NCBI GenBank assembly: GCA_044230205.1
Contig: JBGARN010000042.1
Coordinates: 1 to 30,918 of the forward strand
DNA from: JAEUTH01 sp044230205
GTDB lineage: Bacteria; Bacteroidota; Bacteroidia; AKYH767-A; OLB10
Reading direction: 5' to 3'
DNA length: 30,918 bases
In this document: positions 10,401 through 17,821 of the stretch, piece by piece
Layout: each line of letters opens with the position of its first letter
Position numbering within the stretch: position 1 is the first letter of the stretch
The notes under the pieces: model-generated
Databases searched by the model: none
Told to the model about the DNA's origin: nothing
The model's input: the letters and a program-made list of their open reading frames with translations, nothing else
Position numbers and translations under genes: made by a program

Positions 10401-10901
10401 GCAACTGTCGCCAACGCTGGCAGAATAAGGAGGAACATTATTGACTGAAGTCACGCAAACATCAAAGGTTCCATCTGAAACTAATGACGTAACTTCAAAC
10501 CAAACCTGAGTTCCAACTGGTAAGGAAAAGCTAACGTTTGCGGATCCGCCAGGTGTTCCTGCAGTATTACAAATTAAGGAAGTAAGTGCTGAACAGTCTC
10601 CATTTTGAACTGAAAGGGCCAGGGTTTGCGCACCACCAATAGCACCGGGACTAACTGAAATGGTATTGTTCAGTCCGGTTACAATATAACTGTACCAAAC
10701 CTCATTTCCACCTGTGGGTCCATTGCAGGCATTAACCGGTAAAGCGTCAGCAGTGGCATTTAAATTGGTTCCTGAAACACAAATACTGCCGCTGGCCGGA
10801 ATAAGTATAGGCTGGGCGAACTGGCAATTATCGTTAGCTGGCTGAGCAAATGCCCAAAATACAACAGTTACAAGGAACTGTGTCAGAATAAATTTTTTCA
10901 T
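7404..10901 (-). CDS. Giant secreted multi-PKD protein with gliding-type (T9SS type B) C-terminal domain
   Basis: 1165 residues from the ATG at 10901. An in-frame ATG at 10964 would add 21 residues before a good signal peptide (MKKFILTQFLVTVVFWAFAQ), so I chose the inner start. Residues about 20-315 hold two beta-sandwich units beginning NDNCQFAQPI and DSCFTAIRLC. Residues about 318-1072 are nine consecutive PKD/Ig-like modules of about 80-85 residues, recognisable by YxWxFGxG-type strands and ending in TVTSPP-like linkers. The last 90 residues are the CHU_C/gliding-motility-associated domain (FPNSFTPNKDGINDYY, then FSWDGKD and APEGNYVYEAEIKD). This marks a T9SS type B cargo, likely a cell-surface adhesin or structural filament; the adhesin role is inference. 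Cysteines occur in every module and may form disulphides. Confidence 0.93.
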   Translation of the reverse strand: MKKFILTQFLVTVVFWAFAQPANDNCQFAQPILIPASGSICVSGTNLNATADALPVNACNGPTGGNEVWYSYIVTGLNNTISVSPGAIGGAQTLALSVQNGDCSALTSLICNTAGTPGGSANVSFSLPVGTQVWFEVTSLVSDGTFDVCVTSVNNVPPYSASVGDSCFTAIRLCDKQSFTGTPPFPLFSNSGQQISCYAFPAAYLSDLWYKFTVGKTGTLEWTCTPQPGLDIDWEVLDITAGCVGAPVLCCNNIYNGAGGNPTGMSSSSGTPCGGASHLVTPIVVNAGSTYVIHLNYTTASFNTFTMTFGGTFEIAPYPEFTVDNPTGCAPLVTDFTDNSFAASSYHWTFGNGNSFSGSNPSPQNYTLPGNYLVTLLVDDATTGCSHATSQTVTVTSPPSSSFSVAPASVCPGANSTITYTGSASASATYNWNFNGGTIVSGSGQGPYTVNWSSAGPKTISLDVTENGCTSTVTNVNVTVITPPTSSFNLPAGACTGDTVLITFSGTASALAQFYWSLGNSFIASTNGRDTFYVVWGSAGLDSVYLIIDDQGCLSTTTTHYITIGYKPTSTFNLTDTICSSQQAVAVYTGSGSALATYNWNFGGGTAVPGGTVSGPQNITFSSPGYHYITLLVDEQGCQSLTTLDSVFVVTAPTSTFTISDDSLCGTETTVITYTGTGTSGALYNWNFNSANIISGSGKGPYTISYPSSNLNYITLNVTENGCTSITHTDSIIVADIPSADAGTDVTYCNGDSAQVGGIAVVGYQYAWSPASGVSNSILAQPYAVVNNAGTTMTSTNLILTVTNLFCTDQDTVNVKVYPKQFANITVTPSLTQCLDVNNFNFSNNALLIPGSTFSWDFTPSASTPTATTPSVNNISYTTAGNYLVNLITTSANCNNDTDKVTLTVNDVAIADFDADTTIGCPPLNVNFSDLSTTIPGCTYLWDFGNGNTSTVAGDVTENYPIGGTFDVSLTITTSAGCTSVSNQNNLITVTDPPTASFTADPVSSNILQPNVTFISSSTNADTCLYLFGDGTTSSDCNPQHAYNDIGTYTVTLIVTNAGGCSDTAYQDVTIEDFYTLYFPNSFTPNKDGINDYYSVAGFGVKDFTIRIFNNHGQMIFDANTVLFSWDGKDVNGDKAPEGNYVYEAEIKDVLGKKHRKTGSIVLVR

Positions 10902-11017
10902 GTGAATACTCTCCGGCTTTGATGCTAATATCTGCACAAATATTATCCCAAAGTCGAATTGCAAGATGCAAATTTTATGTAATTATCAACGGGTTAACTA
11001 CTGATTTTAAATTCAAT

Positions 11018-11025
11018 TAAATTCG
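11018..11025 (+). promoter_or_regulatory. Weak -7-like box upstream of dipeptidase gene
   Basis: TAAATTCG, 21 bases before the ATG at 11047, differs by one base from the Bacteroidota -7 consensus TAnnTTTG. No clear -33 TTG is present at 17-20 bases upstream. It is listed only as the best candidate in this short divergent gap of 145 bases. Confidence 0.2.
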
Positions 11026-11046
11026 CCCAAAACTACAAATAAAACT

Positions 11047-12441
11047 ATGGAAAAAATTAAAGAATATATCGACAAAAATCGCCAGCGGTTTTTAGATGAA
11101 TTGATGGAGTTTCTTAGGATACCTTCAGTGAGTGCAGATTCTAAGTTCAAGCACGATGTGGCTCGTGCTGCAGCTTTTGTGGCTGCAAAATTAACAGAAG
11201 CCGGAGCCGAAAATGTGGAGATTTGTCCTACCAAAGGCCACCCGATTGTTTATGGTCAGAAAATTGTTGATAAAAGTCTTACTACTGTTCTTGTGTATGG
11301 ACATTATGATGTTCAGCCACCTGATCCATTAAATTTATGGCATTCGCCTCCATTTGAACCGGTAATTAAAGATGAAAAAATTTATGCCAGAGGCGCATGT
11401 GATGATAAAGGCCAGGTTTATATGCACATAAAGGCTTTTGAAATGATGATGCGCACCGGCAATATGCCATGCAACGTAAAGTTTATGATTGAAGGTGAAG
11501 AAGAGGTAGGTTCAGCTCACCTTGGCGAATTTGTACGCGAAAACAAAAGCAAGCTTCAAGGCGATATTATACTCATTTCAGATACTTCTATTCTAGCTAA
11601 CGATTTGCCATCAATTGATGTGGGTTTGCGTGGCTTGAGTTATGTTGAAGTAGAAGTTACCGGACCTAACCGTGATTTACATTCAGGAGTTTATGGCGGA
11701 GCGGTTGCTAATCCAATCCAGGCCTTATGCGAAATGATTGCAGCAATGAAAGACAGCAATCAACACATTACTATTCCTGGTTTTTATGATGAGGTTTTAG
11801 AGCTATCAGCTGCTGATCGCGCAGAACTTGCCAAAACTCCATTCAGCCAGGAGGAATTTAACAGCGACCTGGGTGTAAAAAAAGAGCGCGGTGAAGCAGG
11901 CTTTACCACACTTGAGCGTACTGGAATAAGACCAACGCTAGAGTTGAATGGAATATGGGGTGGTTATACCGGTGAAGGATCAAAAACAGTATTACCTTCC
12001 AAGGCCTATGCAAAAATTTCCATGCGCCTTGTGCCTAACCAGGATTATGATAAAATAACAAAGTTGTTTAAGGATTATTTTGAAAAATCAGCACCTGAAT
12101 ATGTAACTGTAAAAGTAACTCCACATCATGGAGGGCAGCCATACCTAACAGATACAAGAAGTGATGCCTATCAATCGGCAGCTAAAGCGATGGAAGCTAC
12201 ATTTGGCAAAAAGCCTATTCCGACAAGAGGGGGAGGAAGTATTCCGATTGTTGCACTTTTTGAAAAGGAACTTGGCTTGAAAAGCGTATTAATGGGCTTT
12301 GGTTTAGATAGCGACCTTATCCATTCACCTAATGAGCATTTTGGCTTGTTTAACTTCTTTAAGGGAATTGAAACAATTCCTTTGTTCTTTAAAAACTATA
12401 CGGAAGCACGTAAAGTTAAAGCAGCTGAAGTTTCTGCATAA
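11047..12441 (+). CDS. M20-family dipeptidase (metallopeptidase)
   Basis: 464 residues, the usual length for the carnosinase-like/cytosolic dipeptidase branch of M20, which hydrolyses dipeptides in the cytoplasm with two zinc or manganese ions. The metal and catalytic residues are all seen: His86 and Asp88 in GHYDVQPP, Asp119 in ARGACDDKG (metal bridge), Glu152 (base) and Glu153 (metal) in EGEEEVGS, Asp179 in ISDTS, and His426 in LIHSPNEHFG. The insertion domain for dimerisation includes DLHSGVYGGAVANP. There is no signal peptide. It is divergent from the PKD protein gene and convergent with the LiaF-like gene, so it is transcribed alone and ends at the hairpin just after its stop codon. Substrate range (L,L-dipeptides) is inferred from family. 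Confidence 0.95.
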   Translation: MEKIKEYIDKNRQRFLDELMEFLRIPSVSADSKFKHDVARAAAFVAAKLTEAGAENVEICPTKGHPIVYGQKIVDKSLTTVLVYGHYDVQPPDPLNLWHSPPFEPVIKDEKIYARGACDDKGQVYMHIKAFEMMMRTGNMPCNVKFMIEGEEEVGSAHLGEFVRENKSKLQGDIILISDTSILANDLPSIDVGLRGLSYVEVEVTGPNRDLHSGVYGGAVANPIQALCEMIAAMKDSNQHITIPGFYDEVLELSAADRAELAKTPFSQEEFNSDLGVKKERGEAGFTTLERTGIRPTLELNGIWGGYTGEGSKTVLPSKAYAKISMRLVPNQDYDKITKLFKDYFEKSAPEYVTVKVTPHHGGQPYLTDTRSDAYQSAAKAMEATFGKKPIPTRGGGSIPIVALFEKELGLKSVLMGFGLDSDLIHSPNEHFGLFNFFKGIETIPLFFKNYTEARKVKAAEVSA

Positions 12442-12447
12442 GTATTT

Positions 12448-12477
12448 AATTCCCGCGCAAATTATTGCGCGGGAATT
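12448..12477. terminator. Bidirectional hairpin terminator between convergent genes
   Basis: A perfect 13-bp inverted repeat (12448-12460 with 12465-12477) around the 4-base loop ATTA, with a GC core CCCGCGC flanked by A/T. It starts 7 bases after the dipeptidase stop codon at 12439-12441 and abuts the stop codon of the minus-strand LiaF-like gene at 12478, so it can end transcription from both sides. Confidence 0.85.
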
Positions 12478-13254
12478 TTAGTAATTAACAATTTCAATGC
12501 TACCTAAAATGGCATTGCCATGTAATACAAGGTAATTAGAAGAAGTGTTTTGAGCCTGTTTACCTGATATACGTTTATCGGATACGTTACCTAATACGGC
12601 ACTTAATTCTGATTTAATTTCCCAGTCCTGAGGAACAATCAATCGGATGCTTCCAAACACAACATCAAGTTCAAGATAAACAACACCTGTAAAACCGGCT
12701 TGTGAAAGATTGATTTCGCAACTTCCAAAAACACTGTCGGCCTCACCACCTTTAAAATCTTTTGAAACAATAGTTTTTTTAATGCTTCCTAAAACAGCAG
12801 TTAAGCTTAATCGGTCATCATTGTTAGTTGAACTTTGATTCTGATAGTCGGCAGGTTTTGAATAGTTGCCTGACTTTGTATCGAATGATGGCTTAACCAT
12901 GATATAAATACCAAGAATAATTAAAGCAAATGGCCATATGTATGGTGTAACGGAATAAAAAGGGAGGAAATTCCGTGTTAAAAATATAAGTCCTGTTAGC
13001 GTTACAAACAGCCATCCGATATTCTGAAAATTATTTTTAATGCCCAGGTATAAACCTAATACCACCAGCAACATAGGCCATGACAGCAGCCAGCGTGGAA
13101 TGTCAATACCAAATTCCCTGGCAAGGAAAAAACAACCGGCTGCAAGTATAATTAGGCCACCTATAATGTTGCCATTGTTTCTTTTATTCTCAAAAGAAGA
13201 TTTGCCCTGTGTATTTGAAGATTCTTGTTTTTTATTTTCATCAATAATTTCCAT
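12478..13254 (-). CDS. LiaF-like membrane protein (LiaI/LiaF-type TM region plus LiaF-type C-terminal domain)
   Basis: 258 residues. A charged, Asn-rich N-terminus (1-28) is followed by about four short membrane segments (IIGGLIILAAGCFFLA; SWPMLLVVLGLYLGI; a third near WLFVTLTGLIF; a fourth near IWPFALIILGIYI). These have the alternating pattern of the LiaI-LiaF-like transmembrane domain. Residues about 145-258 form the beta-helical 'cell wall-active antibiotics response' domain with repeated turns VLGSIKK, VFGSCEI, VFGSIRL, VLGNVSD and ILGSIEI. In Firmicutes LiaF restrains an envelope-stress sensor kinase. In Bacteroidota the role of these relatives is not established, and no kinase or response regulator is adjacent. 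The stop codon abuts the terminator hairpin. Confidence 0.87.
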   Translation of the reverse strand: MEIIDENKKQESSNTQGKSSFENKRNNGNIIGGLIILAAGCFFLAREFGIDIPRWLLSWPMLLVVLGLYLGIKNNFQNIGWLFVTLTGLIFLTRNFLPFYSVTPYIWPFALIILGIYIMVKPSFDTKSGNYSKPADYQNQSSTNNDDRLSLTAVLGSIKKTIVSKDFKGGEADSVFGSCEINLSQAGFTGVVYLELDVVFGSIRLIVPQDWEIKSELSAVLGNVSDKRISGKQAQNTSSNYLVLHGNAILGSIEIVNY

Positions 13255-13365
13255 TGTGATAGGTATTAATTTAATTTAAAATGGAGTTGTAGCCATTCTA
13301 CAAAATGCTTTTTTTTAATTGTGGTATATATTTTTTCAGCACATTAATAGGAATACTGTAGCCAA

Positions 13366-14019
13366 TTACCTGAATTCAATTTTTGGCTGAATAAAATGAC
13401 CTGAAAGTTGATTGTCGCCAAATCCAAAAGCACGTTTGATATTATCTTCAGTGTATCCTTTTTGAATTTCACGGTTTGTAATTACAATTAGTTTCGTGTT
13501 TAACTTTTTATTCGGATTAATGTAATTCGAAAGTTCAGCAGGGAATACCACCGGTGTAGGCATATTATTTACTTCTGAAATTACCCTGCGTGTTGCTTCA
13601 GCCGAAAGGAAAAAATAAATATTAATCTGGTCCTTGATTACAGGCGGATTCTGGCTTACAAGTTTATGTAAGAATTCATTATCACTTTCATAGTTAGTAG
13701 CATAGGTTGCTTTCTTAATGTATGCTTCAAGAGTAGCTGAATCAAGTTTTGTAACATCGCTTTCGCGGAAAGCCTCCGAACCATTAGTCAGGTAAAAATA
13801 AAAATAGCTTCCATCTATTTGCTTTTGATTGTTTATTTCATTTAGCAAAGCGTTTTTAACTCCATCATTTAGTGAACCATAATCTGTTCCTTTACTGTTA
13901 TCAACATAAATGAAATTATAAACGCGATAAGTGCTCTGCTCATCCTGGCCAAATGAATGGATATGTATAGTTAACAGCAGAAGCAGTATTAATTTTGAAT
14001 AAAATAAATTTAGTTTCAT
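13366..14019 (-). CDS. Secreted protein of unknown function
   Basis: 217 residues; I do not recognise a family. A signal peptide covers residues 1-24 (hydrophobic LILLLLLTIHIHSFGQ). The mature part alternates strands and helices: FIYVDNS near the start, INIYFFLSAEATRR in the middle and TKLIVITNREI near the end. These three hydrophobic strands each begin a possible alpha/beta layer, and an early Asp-Asn-Ser lies after the first one. A vWA-like fold is conceivable, but no complete metal-ion (DxSxS) motif is seen, so I do not assert it. It shares orientation with the LiaF-like gene (111 bases downstream) and the TPR gene (49 bases upstream) and may be co-transcribed with the latter. Codon use looks like that of its neighbours. 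Confidence 0.75.
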   Translation of the reverse strand: MKLNLFYSKLILLLLLTIHIHSFGQDEQSTYRVYNFIYVDNSKGTDYGSLNDGVKNALLNEINNQKQIDGSYFYFYLTNGSEAFRESDVTKLDSATLEAYIKKATYATNYESDNEFLHKLVSQNPPVIKDQINIYFFLSAEATRRVISEVNNMPTPVVFPAELSNYINPNKKLNTKLIVITNREIQKGYTEDNIKRAFGFGDNQLSGHFIQPKIEFR

Positions 14020-14068
14020 AGCAAGGATTTTTAAATTGTGTGATTAATAGTTTAGCAATAATAAAACA

Positions 14069-16096
14069 TTATTTTTTTAACGAGGGATTTAATTCATAAG
14101 CTCTGTTTAGATATTTGTTGGCACTCAGCATATCACCTTTAAATTGATAGGTAAGTCCAAGGAAGTAATTAATTTCGGCATTATTAGGATCAAGCTCCAC
14201 AGCTTTTAAAAAAGCATTTATTGACTTGTCGTATTCTTTTTTACTGCCATAACTGCTTCCAAGATTTTTCCAGGCATCAACATAAATAGGGGAAATTTCT
14301 ACTGCCTTATTGTAGTTTTTTATAGCATTGTCAAAATCACCTTTTCCGAAATAAGCTGAACCAAGATTATTGTATGCATCGGCATAATCAGGCTGCAGCT
14401 GCAATGCAGTGTTAATAGTTTTTATTGCACTATCATAAAGCTGCATTTTAAAATAAAGGCTACCAAGGCTGTTATAAGTAATGGCCAGTTTCGGATTGTG
14501 TTTTACCGCTTCAAGATTATAATACAGTGCTTTGTCAAATTGTTTGCGCCCGGCATAAATATCGCTCAAACCAAAATATGCCTCATAATAAGCCGGATGA
14601 ATTTCAATACATTTATTAAACTGCTCAAGAGCAATTCTGTAATTATTTTCAAACTGATCTGGCGAAACTTTATTCTGTTTCACATCCTGCACCATGTGGT
14701 TGGCATAAAGAAATCTTAAGCGCGAACTGTTTGGCGCATGATTTACATCCGTACTGAATATTGTTGTATCGTTTTTCCAATCGGCATTACGTCCAATCGT
14801 TTTTATACTGCAAACCACCAATAGCAGTGCTATGATATATGTGAAATTCTTATTGAAATTAAGCAGGTTGCTTAATCCGGCAAAACCTGTATTATCATCA
14901 GTATTAATTTTTAATACACGTGTAAGAATAACTACGACTACTATAAGAAAACCAAGTGATGGAAAATATAAAAACCGATCAGCCATGGTAGATCGTGTTA
15001 AAAAAACAACATTGGCAACAACAGAAATTGTTGCAAGGTAGACTATGATGCCAAATGCAACAGGATCTTTTTTGGGAATTCGAATTAATGCATAGATACC
15101 AATGCCGATATAGAACAGTAAAGAGAGGAGGGCCAAAGGATTGTCAAATCCGACAAGCTTTATTTCATTATAAGAATAGTCACTGCTCATAGGATGAGGA
15201 AAGAACAGTAACTTGATGTACAGACCAAGTATGTAAAATGCAGTTCCTTTTTCGAGGTTAAGATCGCCATTCGCTCCGGCCAATGAATTATCAATTAGAG
15301 GTATATCGCCAAGGTTAAGCTGGCTGGTTAGCACCATGCCACGTATAATTATATATACTGCCGCTGGTACCAATGCCACCGCAGTAAGCACGATGCTTCT
15401 TTTTAAGTTTACATCGGTAAAAGTTAAAAACATAACCGGAATTATAGCGAGAAGCGTAATAGCGCTTTCCTTTGACATGAGTGATAGGAAAAAATATACA
15501 CATCCGTAAATTATATGAGAGGTTTTGTTTTGCTTGACATAATTAAGATAGCTATTAAGGGCAAGTATTCCGAACAGGAAACACATTATTTCATCACGCG
15601 ACTTTATGTTGGCAATTACTTCGGTGTGTATAGGATGAGCAAGCCATAGCAAGGTAATGGAGAAGGGGAGAAGCAGGTTTTTCTTCTCAAATAGATTTGT
15701 AAGAAAACGGAATAATACCAATGCAGTAATTACATGCAGAAGTACATTAACCCAATGACCCAGTGCCGGTTTGTTAGGTGCTTTGCCCCATTCAATGGCA
15801 AACATAACCATGGAGAGCGGGCGGTAAAGCCAGTCGTTCTGTCCATCCAGTCCATACCAGAATGCAGTACGTAAAAGCGTTGGAATACCGGCAAATCCCA
15901 TCATGGTTACCCTGTTGCCATAAATGGTAGGATAATCATCAAATGCATATTCGTGATTCAAAGTATTGGCATAAAGTAAAAAGGCAAAACCAGCACAAAT
16001 TATATTACAGGTAAGCCAAATGCCATTTGAGTAATCTGATTTAAGAGATGTTGATTTATTTGGTGACTGTTTTACCGAAGTCTTGTTTTTTTTCAT
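14069..16096 (-). CDS. TMTC/PMT-like polytopic membrane protein with C-terminal TPRs
   Basis: 675 residues in two parts. Residues about 25-445 contain around 10-12 membrane helices. The first external loop carries the acidic pair Asp53-Asp54 (YAFDDYPTIYG), as in the catalytic loop of GT-C protein O-mannosyltransferases, and later HPIHTEVIANIKSRDE, a motif I associate with TMTC-type proteins. Residues about 485-675 hold six tetratricopeptide repeats (for example AYNNLGSAYFGKGDFDNAIKNYNKAV). In animals TMTC proteins are ER O-mannosyltransferases; bacterial relatives are poorly studied. A GT-C glycosyltransferase using a polyprenyl-linked sugar and acting on secreted proteins is the likely role, which fits a genome rich in surface proteins, but the activity is inference. 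It may be the first gene of a run with the unknown secreted protein. Confidence 0.87.
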   Translation of the reverse strand: MKKNKTSVKQSPNKSTSLKSDYSNGIWLTCNIICAGFAFLLYANTLNHEYAFDDYPTIYGNRVTMMGFAGIPTLLRTAFWYGLDGQNDWLYRPLSMVMFAIEWGKAPNKPALGHWVNVLLHVITALVLFRFLTNLFEKKNLLLPFSITLLWLAHPIHTEVIANIKSRDEIMCFLFGILALNSYLNYVKQNKTSHIIYGCVYFFLSLMSKESAITLLAIIPVMFLTFTDVNLKRSIVLTAVALVPAAVYIIIRGMVLTSQLNLGDIPLIDNSLAGANGDLNLEKGTAFYILGLYIKLLFFPHPMSSDYSYNEIKLVGFDNPLALLSLLFYIGIGIYALIRIPKKDPVAFGIIVYLATISVVANVVFLTRSTMADRFLYFPSLGFLIVVVVILTRVLKINTDDNTGFAGLSNLLNFNKNFTYIIALLLVVCSIKTIGRNADWKNDTTIFSTDVNHAPNSSRLRFLYANHMVQDVKQNKVSPDQFENNYRIALEQFNKCIEIHPAYYEAYFGLSDIYAGRKQFDKALYYNLEAVKHNPKLAITYNSLGSLYFKMQLYDSAIKTINTALQLQPDYADAYNNLGSAYFGKGDFDNAIKNYNKAVEISPIYVDAWKNLGSSYGSKKEYDKSINAFLKAVELDPNNAEINYFLGLTYQFKGDMLSANKYLNRAYELNPSLKK

Positions 16097-16223
16097 TCAG
16101 TTATTTTAAAAGTTTGTTTGAGCGAATCTAAACTAAAATTTGAAAATCAAATGAAGTGTGTATTATTGAACTTTGAAATAACAGTTGAACAAATATTTCT
16201 GAATTAATCATACAGTTTACTTT

Positions 16224-16442
16224 ATGAAAAAAGAACAAGGCAAGGAGGTAGCTGAATACAAGAACGGGCACAGAAATCCTAATAGCCCACGTTTAATGAC
16301 GTTTGAATCGGGGGAGGAAATAGAGCGCGAAATAAAGAAGCCACGTAAATCAGCTAAGAAGAAAAAGAAAGCAGCTGATAGTAATTTGAAAAAAACTAAA
16401 AAGAAAAAAGGTAAAGGCAACATAGACCCGGGAGCAAATTAA
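16224..16442 (+). CDS. Small lysine-rich basic protein
   Basis: 72 residues, unrecognised. The first 38 residues are mixed (YKNGHRNPNSPRLMTFESG). The last 34 are extremely basic, with several clusters of Lys broken by Ala, Ser and Asn, resembling the tails of histone H1-like or ribosomal proteins. This suggests nucleic-acid binding or a disordered tail. It fits neatly between the divergent TMTC-like gene and the convergent DUF1015 gene, ending 23 bases before the latter's stop codon. The opposite strand is open over almost the same interval, as A-rich coding sequence allows, but that translation is a Phe/Leu-rich stretch of low plausibility. No clear ribosome binding site helps. Real gene likely but not certain. 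Confidence 0.55.
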   Translation: MKKEQGKEVAEYKNGHRNPNSPRLMTFESGEEIEREIKKPRKSAKKKKKAADSNLKKTKKKKGKGNIDPGAN

Positions 16443-16465
16443 AGCTGTTGATGCTTAATTACTTT

Positions 16466-17710
16466 TTATTCCAGGTCGTGCAACACTAAACCACTCCTTA
16501 GTTTTGGTTCGAACCAGGTTACTTTTGGAGGCATGATGTTGCCACTATCAGCAATATCAATAAGTTGTTTCATACTTACCGGGTATAGAGCAAAAGCTAC
16601 TTTCATTTCGCCTGAGTTTACCCTGCGTTCCAACTCACCTAAGCCGCGCAAGCCACCAACAAATTCAATTCGCTTATCAGTGCGTAAATCTTTTATACCT
16701 AAAACAGGTTCAAGAATTTGCTTCGATAAAATTGAGACATCAAGAACATCTACAGGATCACTATCGTTATAGGTTCCGGGCTTTGCATTTAGCTGGTACC
16801 ATTTTCCATTCAGGTACATGCCAAATTCGTGTAGTGCAGCAGGGCGATGTGTTGCAGCACCTTTTTCTGTTACTGTAAAACCTTGTTTCAGTTTAGCGAT
16901 AAATTCATCTTCAGTTAAGCCGTTCAAATCCCTTACTACACGATTGTAATCCATAATCTGTAATTGGTTATCCGGAAAGTGAACAGCAAGAAAAAAGTTA
17001 TATTCTTCATTGCCGGTATGATTAGGATTGGCAGCACGCCTCTCCTTACCAACACCAGCTGCAGCGGCTGTGCGGTGATGCCCGTCAGCCACGTAAGTAT
17101 ATTTTATTTTTGAAAAATGATTAACAATTTCATGGATGATTTTATCATCCTTGACCACCCAAAAAGTGTGAGCTATTCCATCATCGGCAACAAAATCATA
17201 TTCGGGTGCAGCCTTAATAACTGCATTAACTATTTCGTCTAATGCACTCACATTAGGATATGCAAAAAACACAGGCTCATAATTTAAATTACTCACACGC
17301 ACATGGTTTCTGCGGTCTTCTTCCTTATCAGGTCTGGTGAGCTCATGTTTTTTAATAATATCATTAAAATAATCGTCAACCGATGCAGCTGCAACAATTC
17401 CATTTTGCTTGCGGCCGTTCATAGTTTGCTGATAAATATAAAGGCACGGTTTTTCATCGCGGAAAAACACACCTTCCTTCATCATGTTCTCAAAGTTTTC
17501 TTTACCTTTTTGATAAACCAAAGGCGAGTAATGATCTAAATCTTCCTGCAAGTCAATTTCAGGTTTTATAACATGATAAAATGAAAGACGATTATCTCCC
17601 GCTTCGGCTTTAGCTTCTTTTTCATCCAGCACATCATATGGTTTGGATGCAACCTGTTTTACGTATTCTTTTTTAGGGCGTATGCCGCAGAAGGGTTTTA
17701 TTATAGCCAT
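16466..17710 (-). CDS. DUF1015 family protein, serine-metabolism associated
   Basis: 414 residues, the normal length for DUF1015. The N-terminus IIKPFCGIRPKKEYVKQVAS and the block Y-x-Y-V-A-D-G-H-H-R-T-A-A-A are typical; the central motif is Asp209-Gly-His211-His212-Arg213. This DGHHRTAA signature looks to me like the nucleotide-binding motif of ParB/SbnI-like enzymes, some of which are serine kinases; that link is inference. The gene lies 111 bases downstream of serC on the same strand. From memory, DUF1015 genes often sit beside serA and serC in Firmicutes and Bacteroidota. A role in phosphoserine or serine metabolism is the best guess. Cytoplasmic, no signal peptide. Confidence 0.88.
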   Translation of the reverse strand: MAIIKPFCGIRPKKEYVKQVASKPYDVLDEKEAKAEAGDNRLSFYHVIKPEIDLQEDLDHYSPLVYQKGKENFENMMKEGVFFRDEKPCLYIYQQTMNGRKQNGIVAAASVDDYFNDIIKKHELTRPDKEEDRRNHVRVSNLNYEPVFFAYPNVSALDEIVNAVIKAAPEYDFVADDGIAHTFWVVKDDKIIHEIVNHFSKIKYTYVADGHHRTAAAAGVGKERRAANPNHTGNEEYNFFLAVHFPDNQLQIMDYNRVVRDLNGLTEDEFIAKLKQGFTVTEKGAATHRPAALHEFGMYLNGKWYQLNAKPGTYNDSDPVDVLDVSILSKQILEPVLGIKDLRTDKRIEFVGGLRGLGELERRVNSGEMKVAFALYPVSMKQLIDIADSGNIMPPKVTWFEPKLRSGLVLHDLE

Positions 17711-17821
17711 ATTTTTGGTAGTTACTTAATTTAAAGCCGGGGCGTTTGGTAATTCAGGTTAAACACTGAACCATTATTCATTTTGCCTTTATTGTGATTG
17801 ATAATTTCAAGAAGGAAATAA

